DNA from: Pseudobdellovibrionaceae bacterium
GTDB lineage: Bacteria > Bdellovibrionota > Bdellovibrionia > Bdellovibrionales > JAMPXM01
Assembly: GCA_022843085.1 (NCBI GenBank)
Contig: JALHOI010000026.1
Coordinates: 1-6,255 of the forward strand
Length of the DNA: 6,255 nucleotides
Reading direction: 5' to 3'
A program made the translations under genes and the position numbers. Under the pieces are notes generated by a model. It was not told the DNA's origin, did not search any database, and was given only the letters and a program-made list of their open reading frames with translations. Within the stretch, counting starts at the first letter, position 1. The number at the start of each line of letters is the position of its first letter. This document shows, piece by piece, positions 1 to 5,695 of this stretch.

Positions 1-1187
1 AATGGAATTTTGGTTTCTGCCATGACCTCGAAGGCTGCGACGAAAATTTCTTCGGCTCTGGCGGCGTCGTCTGGTGCGGTAAGGCCCAAACGATCAAAGA
101 AGCGGCGAAGTGAACAGGTCTGAAAAATTGCGGGAAACTTTTCTAGAATCGCGATGAAACGCGCCTGCCACGCGGCTTCTGATCCCTCGGGTACCATTGT
201 GTGCAGCGCTCGCGCAAGTTGATCAAGGTTCCAGTACACGGCTTCGGGTTGACGGCCGTACGAGTACAAACCCTCGTGATCGAAATACGCGGCTGTAAAC
301 GACGGATCATAGAAAGGTAAAAATCGCCAAGGACCGTAATCAAAACTTTCGCCGGTGATATTCATGTTGTCCGTGTTCAGAACACCGTGCACAAATCCAG
401 ACATCATCCAGCTTGCCGCGAGGTCCGCCGCGTTCTCGACAACGCGCTCAAGAAAAGCAAATATGCGCTCATCATCTAAATCGGGTGATTGAGAAAGCAC
501 AACGCGATCAGAATCGTTAAAATAAACACGCATTGAATACTCGACGAGTTCTCGCATCAAAGTCGTTTGCCCAGTCGCAGCCAACCGTTGGAATGTTCCG
601 TAACGAATGTGGCCGTGCGAAAGACGCGTCAGTACCGCCGATCGGGTCGGCGACGGCTCATCTCCCCGATGAAGACATTCGCCGGTTTCAAAAAACGAAA
701 ATGTCTTCGACGTGTTTACTCCCAACGCCGCCAGCATTTCGGTCGCTAAGGCTTCTCGCACCGCACCCTTTAACGTCAATCGACCGTCACCGGCTCGCGA
801 CCAAGGCGTCTGTCCGCTTCCTTTTGTTCCGAAATCTAGGAGTCGGTGGTCGACGGGGTCTTCGCACTGACCGTACAAGAATCCGCGGCCGTCACCGAGG
901 TTTGGGTTGTAGTGGCGAAACTGATGACCGTGATATCGCATCGCCAGCGGCCGCGGCTGTAAGCCCAGAAGCGGACGAAAGTTTGCGAAAGATTGAGTCT
1001 TTTCAGTTTGATTCAATTCACCAAGACCGATTCGTTCGGCCCAATCGTCATTCCAGAAACGAAGTTTTGTTTCGGGAAATTCGGCAGATTTAACCATATC
1101 CGCAAGACCCTTGACGCTGTCGACCCAGGTCGCAGCGTTGAACTCAAAGTAGTCTGTGCGGGGTTTGAAAAAAGAAGAAGCCGGCAT
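1..1187 (-). CDS. selO: Protein adenylyltransferase SelO (YdiU family), C-terminus cut by window edge
   Basis: SelO is a pseudokinase-fold enzyme that transfers AMP from ATP to Ser, Thr or Tyr of target proteins; in bacteria it is tied to redox and oxidative-stress responses. The gene is open at base 1, so 395 residues are visible; family members are usually about 480-520. Signatures seen in order: GHQF (87-90), GDGRG (98-102), KGSGQTPWSR (122-131), GDGR (133-136), VREALATEML (143-152), HGHIRYGTFQ (191-200), HGVLNTDN (267-274) and DYGPW (283-287). From memory of the Pseudomonas SelO structure, K122 and E145 match the nucleotide-binding Lys/Glu pair, D273 the catalytic Asp, and N274 and D283 the metal ligands; the spacing between the members of each group is conserved. 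The start is the ATG at 1187 with a weak AAAGAGA ribosome site; residues 1-40 fit the usual N-terminal length. That start lies inside a terminator-like hairpin. Reading is uninterrupted. The family call is very secure; targets are unknown. Confidence 0.95.
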   Translation of the reverse strand, partial: MPASSFFKPRTDYFEFNAATWVDSVKGLADMVKSAEFPETKLRFWNDDWAERIGLGELNQTEKTQSFANFRPLLGLQPRPLAMRYHGHQFRHYNPNLGDGRGFLYGQCEDPVDHRLLDFGTKGSGQTPWSRAGDGRLTLKGAVREALATEMLAALGVNTSKTFSFFETGECLHRGDEPSPTRSAVLTRLSHGHIRYGTFQRLAATGQTTLMRELVEYSMRVYFNDSDRVVLSQSPDLDDERIFAFLERVVENAADLAASWMMSGFVHGVLNTDNMNITGESFDYGPWRFLPFYDPSFTAAYFDHEGLYSYGRQPEAVYWNLDQLARALHTMVPEGSEAAWQARFIAILEKFPAIFQTCSLRRFFDRLGLTAPDDAARAEEIFVAAFEVMAETKIP

Positions 1188-1214
1188 GCGCTGTCTCTTT
1201 GCGCGGCCGGCTTC
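1167..1214 (-). terminator. Intrinsic terminator or attenuator overlapping the selO start codon
   Basis: On the minus strand GAAGCCGGC (1214-1206) and GCCGGCTTC (1185-1177) are perfect 9-base inverted repeats. Inside them a second GCGC/GCGC stem (1204-1201 with 1191-1188) closes a 9-base loop. The 3' arm runs straight into TTCTTTTTTC (1176-1167). This is the form of a Rho-independent terminator, placed 6 bases past the stop of the FHA/TonB-like gene. It also holds the selO AAAGAGA ribosome site in its loop and the selO ATG at the junction with the 3' arm, so folding would hide the start from ribosomes. It may end the motor operon, attenuate selO, or control selO translation; the sequence does not tell which. 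Confidence 0.7.
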
Positions 1215-1219
1215 GATAG

Positions 1220-2737
1220 TCAATCGAGTGCTTTGAACAGAAACGGGTAACTCACTCGAACCTGAGTTCCACCCCGGGGGAGAGGAAATTTCCAGCCGGC
1301 AAGCCGACGAAGCACACACCCTTCAACCAAGCTGCTCTTCATTGTGGTTGTATCAATTTTCGGTTCAAGCACGCCGCCGCTGGCATCGATTGTAAACTTC
1401 ACGAGAAGTTTTCCGTAAAGATCGGGGTTGGAGCTCAACTGCCGCTCGTAGCAGTACCGAATTTGACCCAGATTTCGTTTGATCACGTCGGCAATGACAT
1501 CTCGATCAAGGCCACCCTCGATAATGGTTTCTTCATCGACGATCGCGACATCACCTGTCCCGACCGTCCCGCCTGAAAGCGCAGTCCCATCGCGAATTCC
1601 CGTAGCGCCACCACCTTTTCCGCGCGTCGCAATACCACCCAAACGATAAGCTTCACCAGCGGTGGCAGCAGCGCCACCACCACCCGTCGTGGTTGTGCCG
1701 TTGCTAAAGAAGGCTCGGCCCGCCGTTTTGTTGTCCGCGCTGGTTCCCTGGGTCGCAATCTGAATTCCGTCTTTGTTCGCCCGTTTTGCGATTTTACCGA
1801 CCAGGGCTGAAAGTCCTGAATTTCGAATCGAAGTTAAGGCTGCTGTCGCTTTCGCTGATTGCACCGGAGCCACAGCCTGCTCGGGCTGCGACGCCTCGGT
1901 TGGCGGTTGGTTTGGCGCAGCTACCTGACCACCAGCACGCTGCCTTGCGGCTTGAGTCACCTTTTTCGCCTCGACACGCTTTTGTTTGATCTTGTCAGCA
2001 TTGAAAATCATGTCGAGCGATTTTTGATCGAGCGCAAGTTCCGGTTTTTCCGACGGTTTCGGAATCATGAGGGCCGTCACAAGCATCAAGAACATCAATA
2101 TCAACGCGGCCCCAACCGCCCGCTTCATATCTGAATCAACGGTCAACTTCTCTGCGACTGCGGCTTCTTGAGCCGAAATCAATCTTTGACGAATCGTCTT
2201 CTGACCAAGAACGGTCTCAACCCAATCGCTGCTAGGTGGAGCAGCAAGCTTCGTCACGCGCTCACCGTCGTCATACCGATACGAATCTCGTGCCGAAATC
2301 ACCGCAGTGCTCAGAACGCGGCCCCGAGCTGATTTCACCACAACTTGATGCATCGTCTTTTCGCTCAAAGAGTTTACCGACTTGTCAGGGCCGGCGGCAA
2401 ACAACGCTTCGTTTCTTTTTTTGGAAGAAAGATCGAAGCGATGAGATCCGATTTCAACCGTGGTTTGATCTCTGTCATTGTCTTTAAAAATGACTTCGAT
2501 GACCTCGGTTCCGTTGACCCGAACTGGCGCGCCCTCAAGCGCGAGGTTTCGCAGTGTCCAGCTTCCGCCTTCGTACTGCAGCACTGCGTGGCAACCCATG
2601 ATACCTTGGCCGTCGATTCGCAAATCGGCCTCACGTGACGAACCGATGACGAAAAGTCGTCGCTTCGGAGTCACCCGGTGCTGCCGTGCATTCTGGCCTT
2701 CGCGCCTGAATTCTAGAAAAAGTGCTGGTTGCCCCAT
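1220..2737 (-). CDS. FHA-TM-TonB-like protein with AgmX/PglI C-terminal domain (GltG-like)
   Basis: 505 residues; a likely energy-transducing arm anchored in the inner membrane. Order: FHA-like fold at about 22-103; cytoplasmic linker 104-203; one membrane helix at about 205-225 preceded by Lys/Arg; Lys-rich then Pro/Gln/Ala-rich periplasmic linker 226-300; a conserved-looking SIRNSGLSALVGKIAKR stretch (303-319); Gly/Thr-rich spacer 339-395; and a C-terminal TonB-like domain at about 409-505 with IRYCYE (426-431), GKLLVKFTID (442-451), C474 and GWKFPLPRGG (481-490). CYE, a second Cys and WxFPxP are hallmarks of the AgmX/PglI tail. Known family: Myxococcus GltG combines FHA, one TM and TonB-like regions, while GltJ has zinc-finger and GYF parts instead. 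The FHA core is degenerate: G48 replaces the usual Ser of SxxH, and GS replaces GR, while H50 and N75 remain. The ATG at 2737 follows GAAGGA with 6 bases of spacing, inside the end of the upstream gene; the gap to that stop is 2 bases. A general TonB-like role other than gliding remains possible. Confidence 0.88.
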   Translation of the reverse strand: MGQPALFLEFRREGQNARQHRVTPKRRLFVIGSSREADLRIDGQGIMGCHAVLQYEGGSWTLRNLALEGAPVRVNGTEVIEVIFKDNDRDQTTVEIGSHRFDLSSKKRNEALFAAGPDKSVNSLSEKTMHQVVVKSARGRVLSTAVISARDSYRYDDGERVTKLAAPPSSDWVETVLGQKTIRQRLISAQEAAVAEKLTVDSDMKRAVGAALILMFLMLVTALMIPKPSEKPELALDQKSLDMIFNADKIKQKRVEAKKVTQAARQRAGGQVAAPNQPPTEASQPEQAVAPVQSAKATAALTSIRNSGLSALVGKIAKRANKDGIQIATQGTSADNKTAGRAFFSNGTTTTGGGGAAATAGEAYRLGGIATRGKGGGATGIRDGTALSGGTVGTGDVAIVDEETIIEGGLDRDVIADVIKRNLGQIRYCYERQLSSNPDLYGKLLVKFTIDASGGVLEPKIDTTTMKSSLVEGCVLRRLAGWKFPLPRGGTQVRVSYPFLFKALD

Positions 2738-2739
2738 AC

Positions 2740-3270
2740 TTAATCCTTCAACATAACTGCGATTTTGACATCGGCGTAGCCGGCCATCATCGACGTGTAC
2801 ATGACCTTGCGAAGAACATCGTACGGAAGCGTTCGCTCGGCCTGCATAACGACTTTGCCGTCGAACTCAAGCTCCGAGTTTTGACTCGCAATCACGCGGG
2901 TCTTTTTGGCCTGTTCGTCGAGTTCGGTGTAGAGTGCACGAATAAACTGGGTATCGTTCGCGTCGACATCTTCGACAGCCAAGACTCCGTCTTTCAGTTC
3001 GACGATTTTCTTTTCGTCGACGAAGATGCCAGACTTCGAAACAACAAGCTTCAGGACATCGACGGGATCTTTCGTCGATGTCGAGGCCGGCAATGTCAGC
3101 TGGTCACTCGCAGTAATTTGAACGGGGCTTGTTGAATAGCTCTTCAGCAAAAAGACCAACAAGATGACAAACATGTCGACCATTGACGTGATCTGAATTT
3201 TGAAGGTCGAAGAAATTCGTTGGTCAATGTAGCGGCCCATGCCGCGACGATTTCGGATTCCCACAATCAA
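2740..3270 (-). CDS. ExbD/TolR-family motor protein, second copy (AglQ/AglS-like)
   Basis: 176 residues if read from TTG. Cytoplasmic basic N-terminus (1-27), one membrane helix at about 29-46 (SMVDMFVILLVFLLKSYS) with the family's key aspartate at D32, then a periplasmic domain to 176 ending in the ExbD-like PYDVLRKVMYTSMMAGYADVKI. In ExbD, TolR and AglQ the matching Asp carries protons from the periplasm to the cytoplasm, and these proteins work as dimers inside an ExbB/TolQ pentamer. The TTG at 3270 overlaps the upstream stop as TTGA, so translation is probably coupled. GTG at 3264 is an alternative, 6 bases after a run of six G, and would shorten the protein by two residues; ATG at codon 11 has no close ribosome site. 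It is clearly different from the copy just upstream, so this is not a recent duplication. The family is secure; assignment to AglQ versus AglS is not possible by eye. Confidence 0.88.
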   Translation of the reverse strand: MIVGIRNRRGMGRYIDQRISSTFKIQITSMVDMFVILLVFLLKSYSTSPVQITASDQLTLPASTSTKDPVDVLKLVVSKSGIFVDEKKIVELKDGVLAVEDVDANDTQFIRALYTELDEQAKKTRVIASQNSELEFDGKVVMQAERTLPYDVLRKVMYTSMMAGYADVKIAVMLKD

Positions 3271-3276
3271 CCCCCC
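3262..3276 (-). promoter_or_regulatory. G-run ribosome site with competing TTG and GTG starts
   Basis: Six G residues (3276-3271) touch the TTG at 3270-3268 directly and lie 6 bases before the GTG at 3264-3262. Normal Shine-Dalgarno spacing favours the GTG, whereas the TTGA overlap with the preceding stop favours re-initiation at TTG. A pure G-run is a poor match to GGAGG, which hints that coupling to translation of the upstream exbD-like gene matters. Confidence 0.4.
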
Positions 3277-3833
3277 GCAACGTTCCCGAAAACGATGTCC
3301 GGGAAAAGAAGATTCGTCTCGATTGGCTTACCTGTGGTCGAATCGGTGAACGATACTTTGACCTGTTTTCCATCGACCGCACGAGTCGTTCGAACCGCAT
3401 CCATCACGCCCACGATTTCGTTGAGCGGAATTGAATCAGACGGGTTCAGCTCCATCCGAAATACATCTGGATATTCTTTTTTGATCGCCATCACCTGACC
3501 ATGCAGACCGTCAAGATCGGCTTGTGTTGCTCCATCAGCCGCTTTGACTGACGCCACTGAATACTCTTTGGTCGCACCGCGGTCAGTAATTGTGATATTC
3601 ACCGATTTGTCAGCGGCGACGCCCATTCGAACTTGCACGACGTCTTTGTTTTTTTCGTTGGCAGCGGCGACCGCTTTTTCAACAGCTTGCGGAATCGGAG
3701 TGTCGATAACGGTGATCTCAACGAATACCACGCTCAGCAAAAGCATCGGAATAATCGCCACGATGATGTCCAACATCGGCGCGAGGTTCAATTCGAATGT
3801 CGAATCATCAAGTCGTGTCTTAAGTGCTCTCAT
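3267..3833 (-). CDS. ExbD/TolR-family motor protein, first copy (AglQ/AglS-like)
   Basis: 188 residues, longer than the roughly 140 of E. coli ExbD or TolR. Short cytoplasmic N-terminus with FELNLAPMLDII (13-24), one membrane helix at about 20-38, and the conserved membrane Asp at D22 just after the Pro that marks the family. A second Pro (P29) sits mid-helix. The periplasmic part carries an Ala/Lys-rich helix (about 47-65) and an ExbD-like end near SIPLNEIVGVMDAVRTT (134-150), then about 38 extra residues ending in LLFPDIVFGNVAGG. D22 is the expected proton-carrying residue. The ATG at 3833 has AGGA 7 bases upstream; the gap from the ExbB-like gene's stop is 47 bases. With the ExbB-like gene and the second ExbD-like gene it repeats the one-channel, two-partner composition of the Myxococcus AglR-AglQ-AglS motor. 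Family assignment is firm; the gliding role is inferred from context. Confidence 0.9.
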   Translation of the reverse strand: MRALKTRLDDSTFELNLAPMLDIIVAIIPMLLLSVVFVEITVIDTPIPQAVEKAVAAANEKNKDVVQVRMGVAADKSVNITITDRGATKEYSVASVKAADGATQADLDGLHGQVMAIKKEYPDVFRMELNPSDSIPLNEIVGVMDAVRTTRAVDGKQVKVSFTDSTTGKPIETNLLFPDIVFGNVAGG

Positions 3834-3880
3834 GCGCGCATCCTGTCTAAGCGGAATCGTTGTGAGACTGATTTCGGCCG

Positions 3881-4594
3881 TTAAACGGTTTTGATCTGAT
3901 TCGCTGTTTTGGGTTTCGCATTTTTATCAATTCCGATTGGTGTCGGATAGGCCGTGCCGCCAAAATGCTTGTAGTCGCGCGATCGAAGACCTTCGATTAG
4001 CTTGTTCGAATGCTGATCGATTTCGTTAAAGAGTCGACCTTGTTTTGAATGCAAGAACGAATAAACAATCATCACGGGAATGGCGACAAGAAGACCGGCG
4101 GCAGTTGCGTGCATCGCCAGCGAAATCCCGTCAGCTAAGAGCGACTGCTTTTGCGATGGATCGGCGAAGCTGACCGCTTTGAAAGACATAATCAAACCGA
4201 CCACAGTACCGAAGAGACCGATCAATGTGACAACGTTCGAGACCATCGAAAGGTAACTTAGGTTCTTTGTAAGCTTCGGCGCGACTTCGGACGCGGCGAT
4301 ATCCAGCGACTGGTCGATTGCCTTGTCATCGCGATCTGAGCGCTCAAGAATGCGCTTTACGACGTGAGCCAGAGGTTTTTTCTCGTTCGCTGCACAGTAA
4401 GTGATTGCTTCGTCGATTTTATCGTCTTCAACCCACTTCATAATCTTTGCCATGAACGAATCAGCATCGAGTGCGTAGTCAAAGTACAAAGCCTTTGATC
4501 GTTCAAACATCAGCGCGACACCAAAGAGACCCATCAACCCGATCGCAATGTCGATCATGTACCAGTCGACGACCAATTTCATCAGAGCATCCAT
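3881..4594 (-). CDS. MotA/TolQ/ExbB proton channel family protein (AglR-like)
   Basis: 237 residues, the normal size for ExbB or TolQ. Three membrane helices are visible at about 12-31, 118-138 and 158-181, with a large cytoplasmic loop (32-115) between the first two and a cytoplasmic tail, the standard TolQ layout. GLFGTVVGLIMSF (126-138) and SLAMHATAAGLLVAIPVMIVYSF (158-180) are the family signatures. T130 and T164 align by position with the Thr residues lining the proton path in E. coli ExbB (T148, T181). The protein should form the pentameric inner-membrane ring that houses the ExbD-type dimer and uses proton flow to drive motion. The ATG at 4594 follows AAGGGG with good spacing and lies 18 bases after the stop of the PilZ gene. 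The tail 215-237 is Pro/Lys-rich and unlike the core. It could equally serve a Tol- or Ton-like system; two ExbD-type partners and an FHA/TonB-like gene favour Agl. Confidence 0.92.
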   Translation of the reverse strand: MDALMKLVVDWYMIDIAIGLMGLFGVALMFERSKALYFDYALDADSFMAKIMKWVEDDKIDEAITYCAANEKKPLAHVVKRILERSDRDDKAIDQSLDIAASEVAPKLTKNLSYLSMVSNVVTLIGLFGTVVGLIMSFKAVSFADPSQKQSLLADGISLAMHATAAGLLVAIPVMIVYSFLHSKQGRLFNEIDQHSNKLIEGLRSRDYKHFGGTAYPTPIGIDKNAKPKTANQIKTV

Positions 4595-4612
4595 CTTAAG
4601 TCCCCTTGTTCT

Positions 4613-5455
4613 TTACGCCGACGCCTGGTGCGCGCGGGTTTTAAAATAATTTTTTACTCGTTCTTCGGCCGCTGGATCCATCTTTACGAATCGAACGCCG
4701 TAGTGAATCGGAGCTCGTTGATCGCGAGCGCTGCGCGTGAATTTTTTCGAAACGATTTCACCGATCGCGTTGAACGCGGGTAGTCCATCGAGAGACGAAA
4801 AATGAACATGAATCAACTGGCCAGGAATCAGCGTCGAATTCTTGATGATAAGACCTGTGCCTCCGGCGCTGCCCTCAACCATACGGCCAGGACTAACACT
4901 TTGGTTGTCGTTGATGAGGACGTCATTTTCGATCGACATCCGCGCGTGGCGCCGCTGAGCAAAAACGTCGCTGTGAGCCTTTTTTTCTTCGAGTGATTGA
5001 AGCAGCTCGCGAATCGATTCCGCGGCGAACTTTTCATGCTCGGCAACGCGAACCCAACTTTCCATTCCTTCTTTCCAGATGTAGTCGAATTCAAAAATTG
5101 ACTTGTCTTGAAGCGCCTTCACGACTCCAAAGAAATTAAACGGGCCGAATTTTTGCTGGCCGCGGGTGACAGACCACTGAATCGCATCGTCCTCGGACAT
5201 CGAGGCCGCGACGACGTTGGTTCGTTGATGTGCTTTCTCAGTAGGGGGCGCAACCGGCTTGCGTGATTGAAGATAGGCCTTCAGCTCTGCGAGCTCGATC
5301 AGCGTAATCCATTCGGTCAAGCTGTCGTCCCATGCGAAATCGGTGATCGCGATTTCTGCCGTCGATAGCTTCATCGCAATCTGTTCAACCGACCATGGTC
5401 CAAGCGTTTCGCCATGACGCGAGATATGGTACTGATTCGTCTTTGAATCTTTCAT
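4613..5455 (-). CDS. GYF-GYF-PilZ domain protein
   Basis: 280 residues, no signal peptide or membrane helix, so probably cytoplasmic. Two GYF_2-like (DUF4339-type) repeats are visible: 9-62, with the GETLGPWSVEQI core, and 93-150, with QQKFGPFNFFGVV. Each ends in a W-containing strand (TEWITL and ESWVRV). A Lys/Glu linker (153-166) leads to a PilZ domain at about 167-272. The first c-di-GMP-binding element is intact as RRHAR (168-172); the second, normally [D/N]xSxxG, reads EGSAGG (194-199) with Glu in the first position. GYF domains bind proline-rich peptides, and Myxococcus GltJ carries a GYF domain, which fits a partner role next to this motor; the Pro/Gln-rich linker of the FHA/TonB-like protein is periplasmic and so unlikely to be the ligand. 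As first gene of the operon it is a good candidate regulator of assembly or activity. The frame is open upstream to a GTG at 5488, but the ATG at 5455 has a well-placed AGAGAGG. Domain calls are strong; ligand and function are inferred. Confidence 0.88.
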   Translation of the reverse strand: MKDSKTNQYHISRHGETLGPWSVEQIAMKLSTAEIAITDFAWDDSLTEWITLIELAELKAYLQSRKPVAPPTEKAHQRTNVVAASMSEDDAIQWSVTRGQQKFGPFNFFGVVKALQDKSIFEFDYIWKEGMESWVRVAEHEKFAAESIRELLQSLEEKKAHSDVFAQRRHARMSIENDVLINDNQSVSPGRMVEGSAGGTGLIIKNSTLIPGQLIHVHFSSLDGLPAFNAIGEIVSKKFTRSARDQRAPIHYGVRFVKMDPAAEERVKNYFKTRAHQASA

Positions 5456-5687
5456 GCTTGAACCTCTCTTCGTTAACGGCACCGCCACATTCGCTGCGGT
5501 CGCACAGTCGCCTATCGAGATTCCCTTTGAGGGGCTGAAGCTTAAGTCTTTGCAGGATTCCGCAGCGTCCTACATCGATACGAAAATCATCGAAATTGTG
5601 CCCAACTATGAGCAAGTCGACACGATTGAAGCGGTGTACTTGTTCGAACTGTCGAACTTTAGGCCAGCAGGATCGATCTCAATTTGA
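5454..5687 (+). CDS. Questionable small hypothetical protein on the plus strand
   Basis: 77 codons, ATG to TGA. The composition (hydrophobic and acidic residues well mixed, only one Arg, no Cys) is more protein-like than the Arg/Ser-rich antisense frames elsewhere here; the stretch from about residue 19 to the end (IEIPFEGLKLKSL, then TKIIEIVPNYEQ) looks the most plausible. It fills the gap between two minus-strand genes, its ATG overlapping the GYF-PilZ ATG in a shared CATG and its stop lying 8 bases from the transpeptidase stop. Against it: no ribosome site, an in-frame stop 21 bases before the ATG, no other early start, and it would occupy the likely promoter of the motor operon. It may be the remnant of a longer gene. 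No family recognised. Confidence 0.2.
   Translation: MLEPLFVNGTATFAAVAQSPIEIPFEGLKLKSLQDSAASYIDTKIIEIVPNYEQVDTIEAVYLFELSNFRPAGSISI
5463..5469 (-). promoter_or_regulatory. Ribosome binding site deciding the GYF-PilZ start
   Basis: AGAGAGG on the minus strand sits 7 bases before the ATG at 5455. It supports that codon over the in-frame GTG at 5488, which would add 11 residues (MAVPLTKRGSS) outside the recognisable domain. Confidence 0.65.
5642..5657. repeat. Inverted repeat GTTCGA-ACTG-TCGAAC, possible operator
   Basis: Six-base perfect arms with a 4-base spacer, 19 bases from the neighbouring palindrome and touching the -10-like TAAAGT. As RNA it is a weak hairpin without a T-run, so it is not a terminator. 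Its position suggests a regulator site but proves nothing. Confidence 0.3.
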
Positions 5688-5689
5688 GA
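5677..5689. repeat. 13-base palindrome, possible operator
   Basis: TCTCAA-T-TTGAGA is a perfect inverted repeat with a single central base, 7 bases past the transpeptidase stop and covering the best -35-like hexamer. It is short enough to occur by chance; a DNA-binding dimer site is a guess. Confidence 0.3.
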
Positions 5690-5695
5690 ACTGTT

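Larger units (their letters stand above)
5456..5695 (-). promoter_or_regulatory. Intergenic region upstream of the motor operon; promoter likely but not identified
   Basis: This 240-base gap separates the transpeptidase stop from the first motor-operon gene, the only gap in the visible motor cluster large enough for a promoter. The best sigma-70-like match is TTGAGA (5682-5677) and TAAAGT (5661-5656) with a 15-base spacer, which is too short to be convincing. No good terminator follows the transpeptidase gene. Two palindromes lie over this candidate. A plus-strand reading frame fills the same space and is listed separately. Confidence 0.3.

Noticed and set aside
533..1093. 186-codon plus-strand open frame
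   Set aside because: It is antisense to selO, rich in Arg and Ser, has no recognisable domain, and the opposite strand carries an unmistakable SelO.
1483..1758. 91-codon minus-strand frame inside the FHA/TonB-like gene
   Set aside because: It is an alternative frame of the Gly/Thr-rich spacer, where low-complexity codons leave other frames open by chance.
2722..3135. 137-codon plus-strand open frame
   Set aside because: It is the antisense shadow of the second exbD-like gene, whose family signature is clear; no ribosome site or domain is seen.
3830..3841. Palindrome ATGCGCGCAT and a three-codon mini-frame before the first exbD-like gene
   Set aside because: The first ATG has the AGG directly against it with no spacing, and its TGA merely overlaps the true ATG; the palindrome follows from the repeated CG codons and start.
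5575..5610. Possible sigma-54 promoter (TTGGGCACAATTTCG on the minus strand)
   Set aside because: The essential GG and GC pairs 10 bases apart are not present, so the resemblance to TGGCAC-N5-TTGC is superficial.
5385..5615. 76-codon minus-strand open frame across the GYF-PilZ start
   Set aside because: It overlaps the start of a real gene in another frame and has an unbalanced Arg- and Cys-containing composition with no family resemblance.
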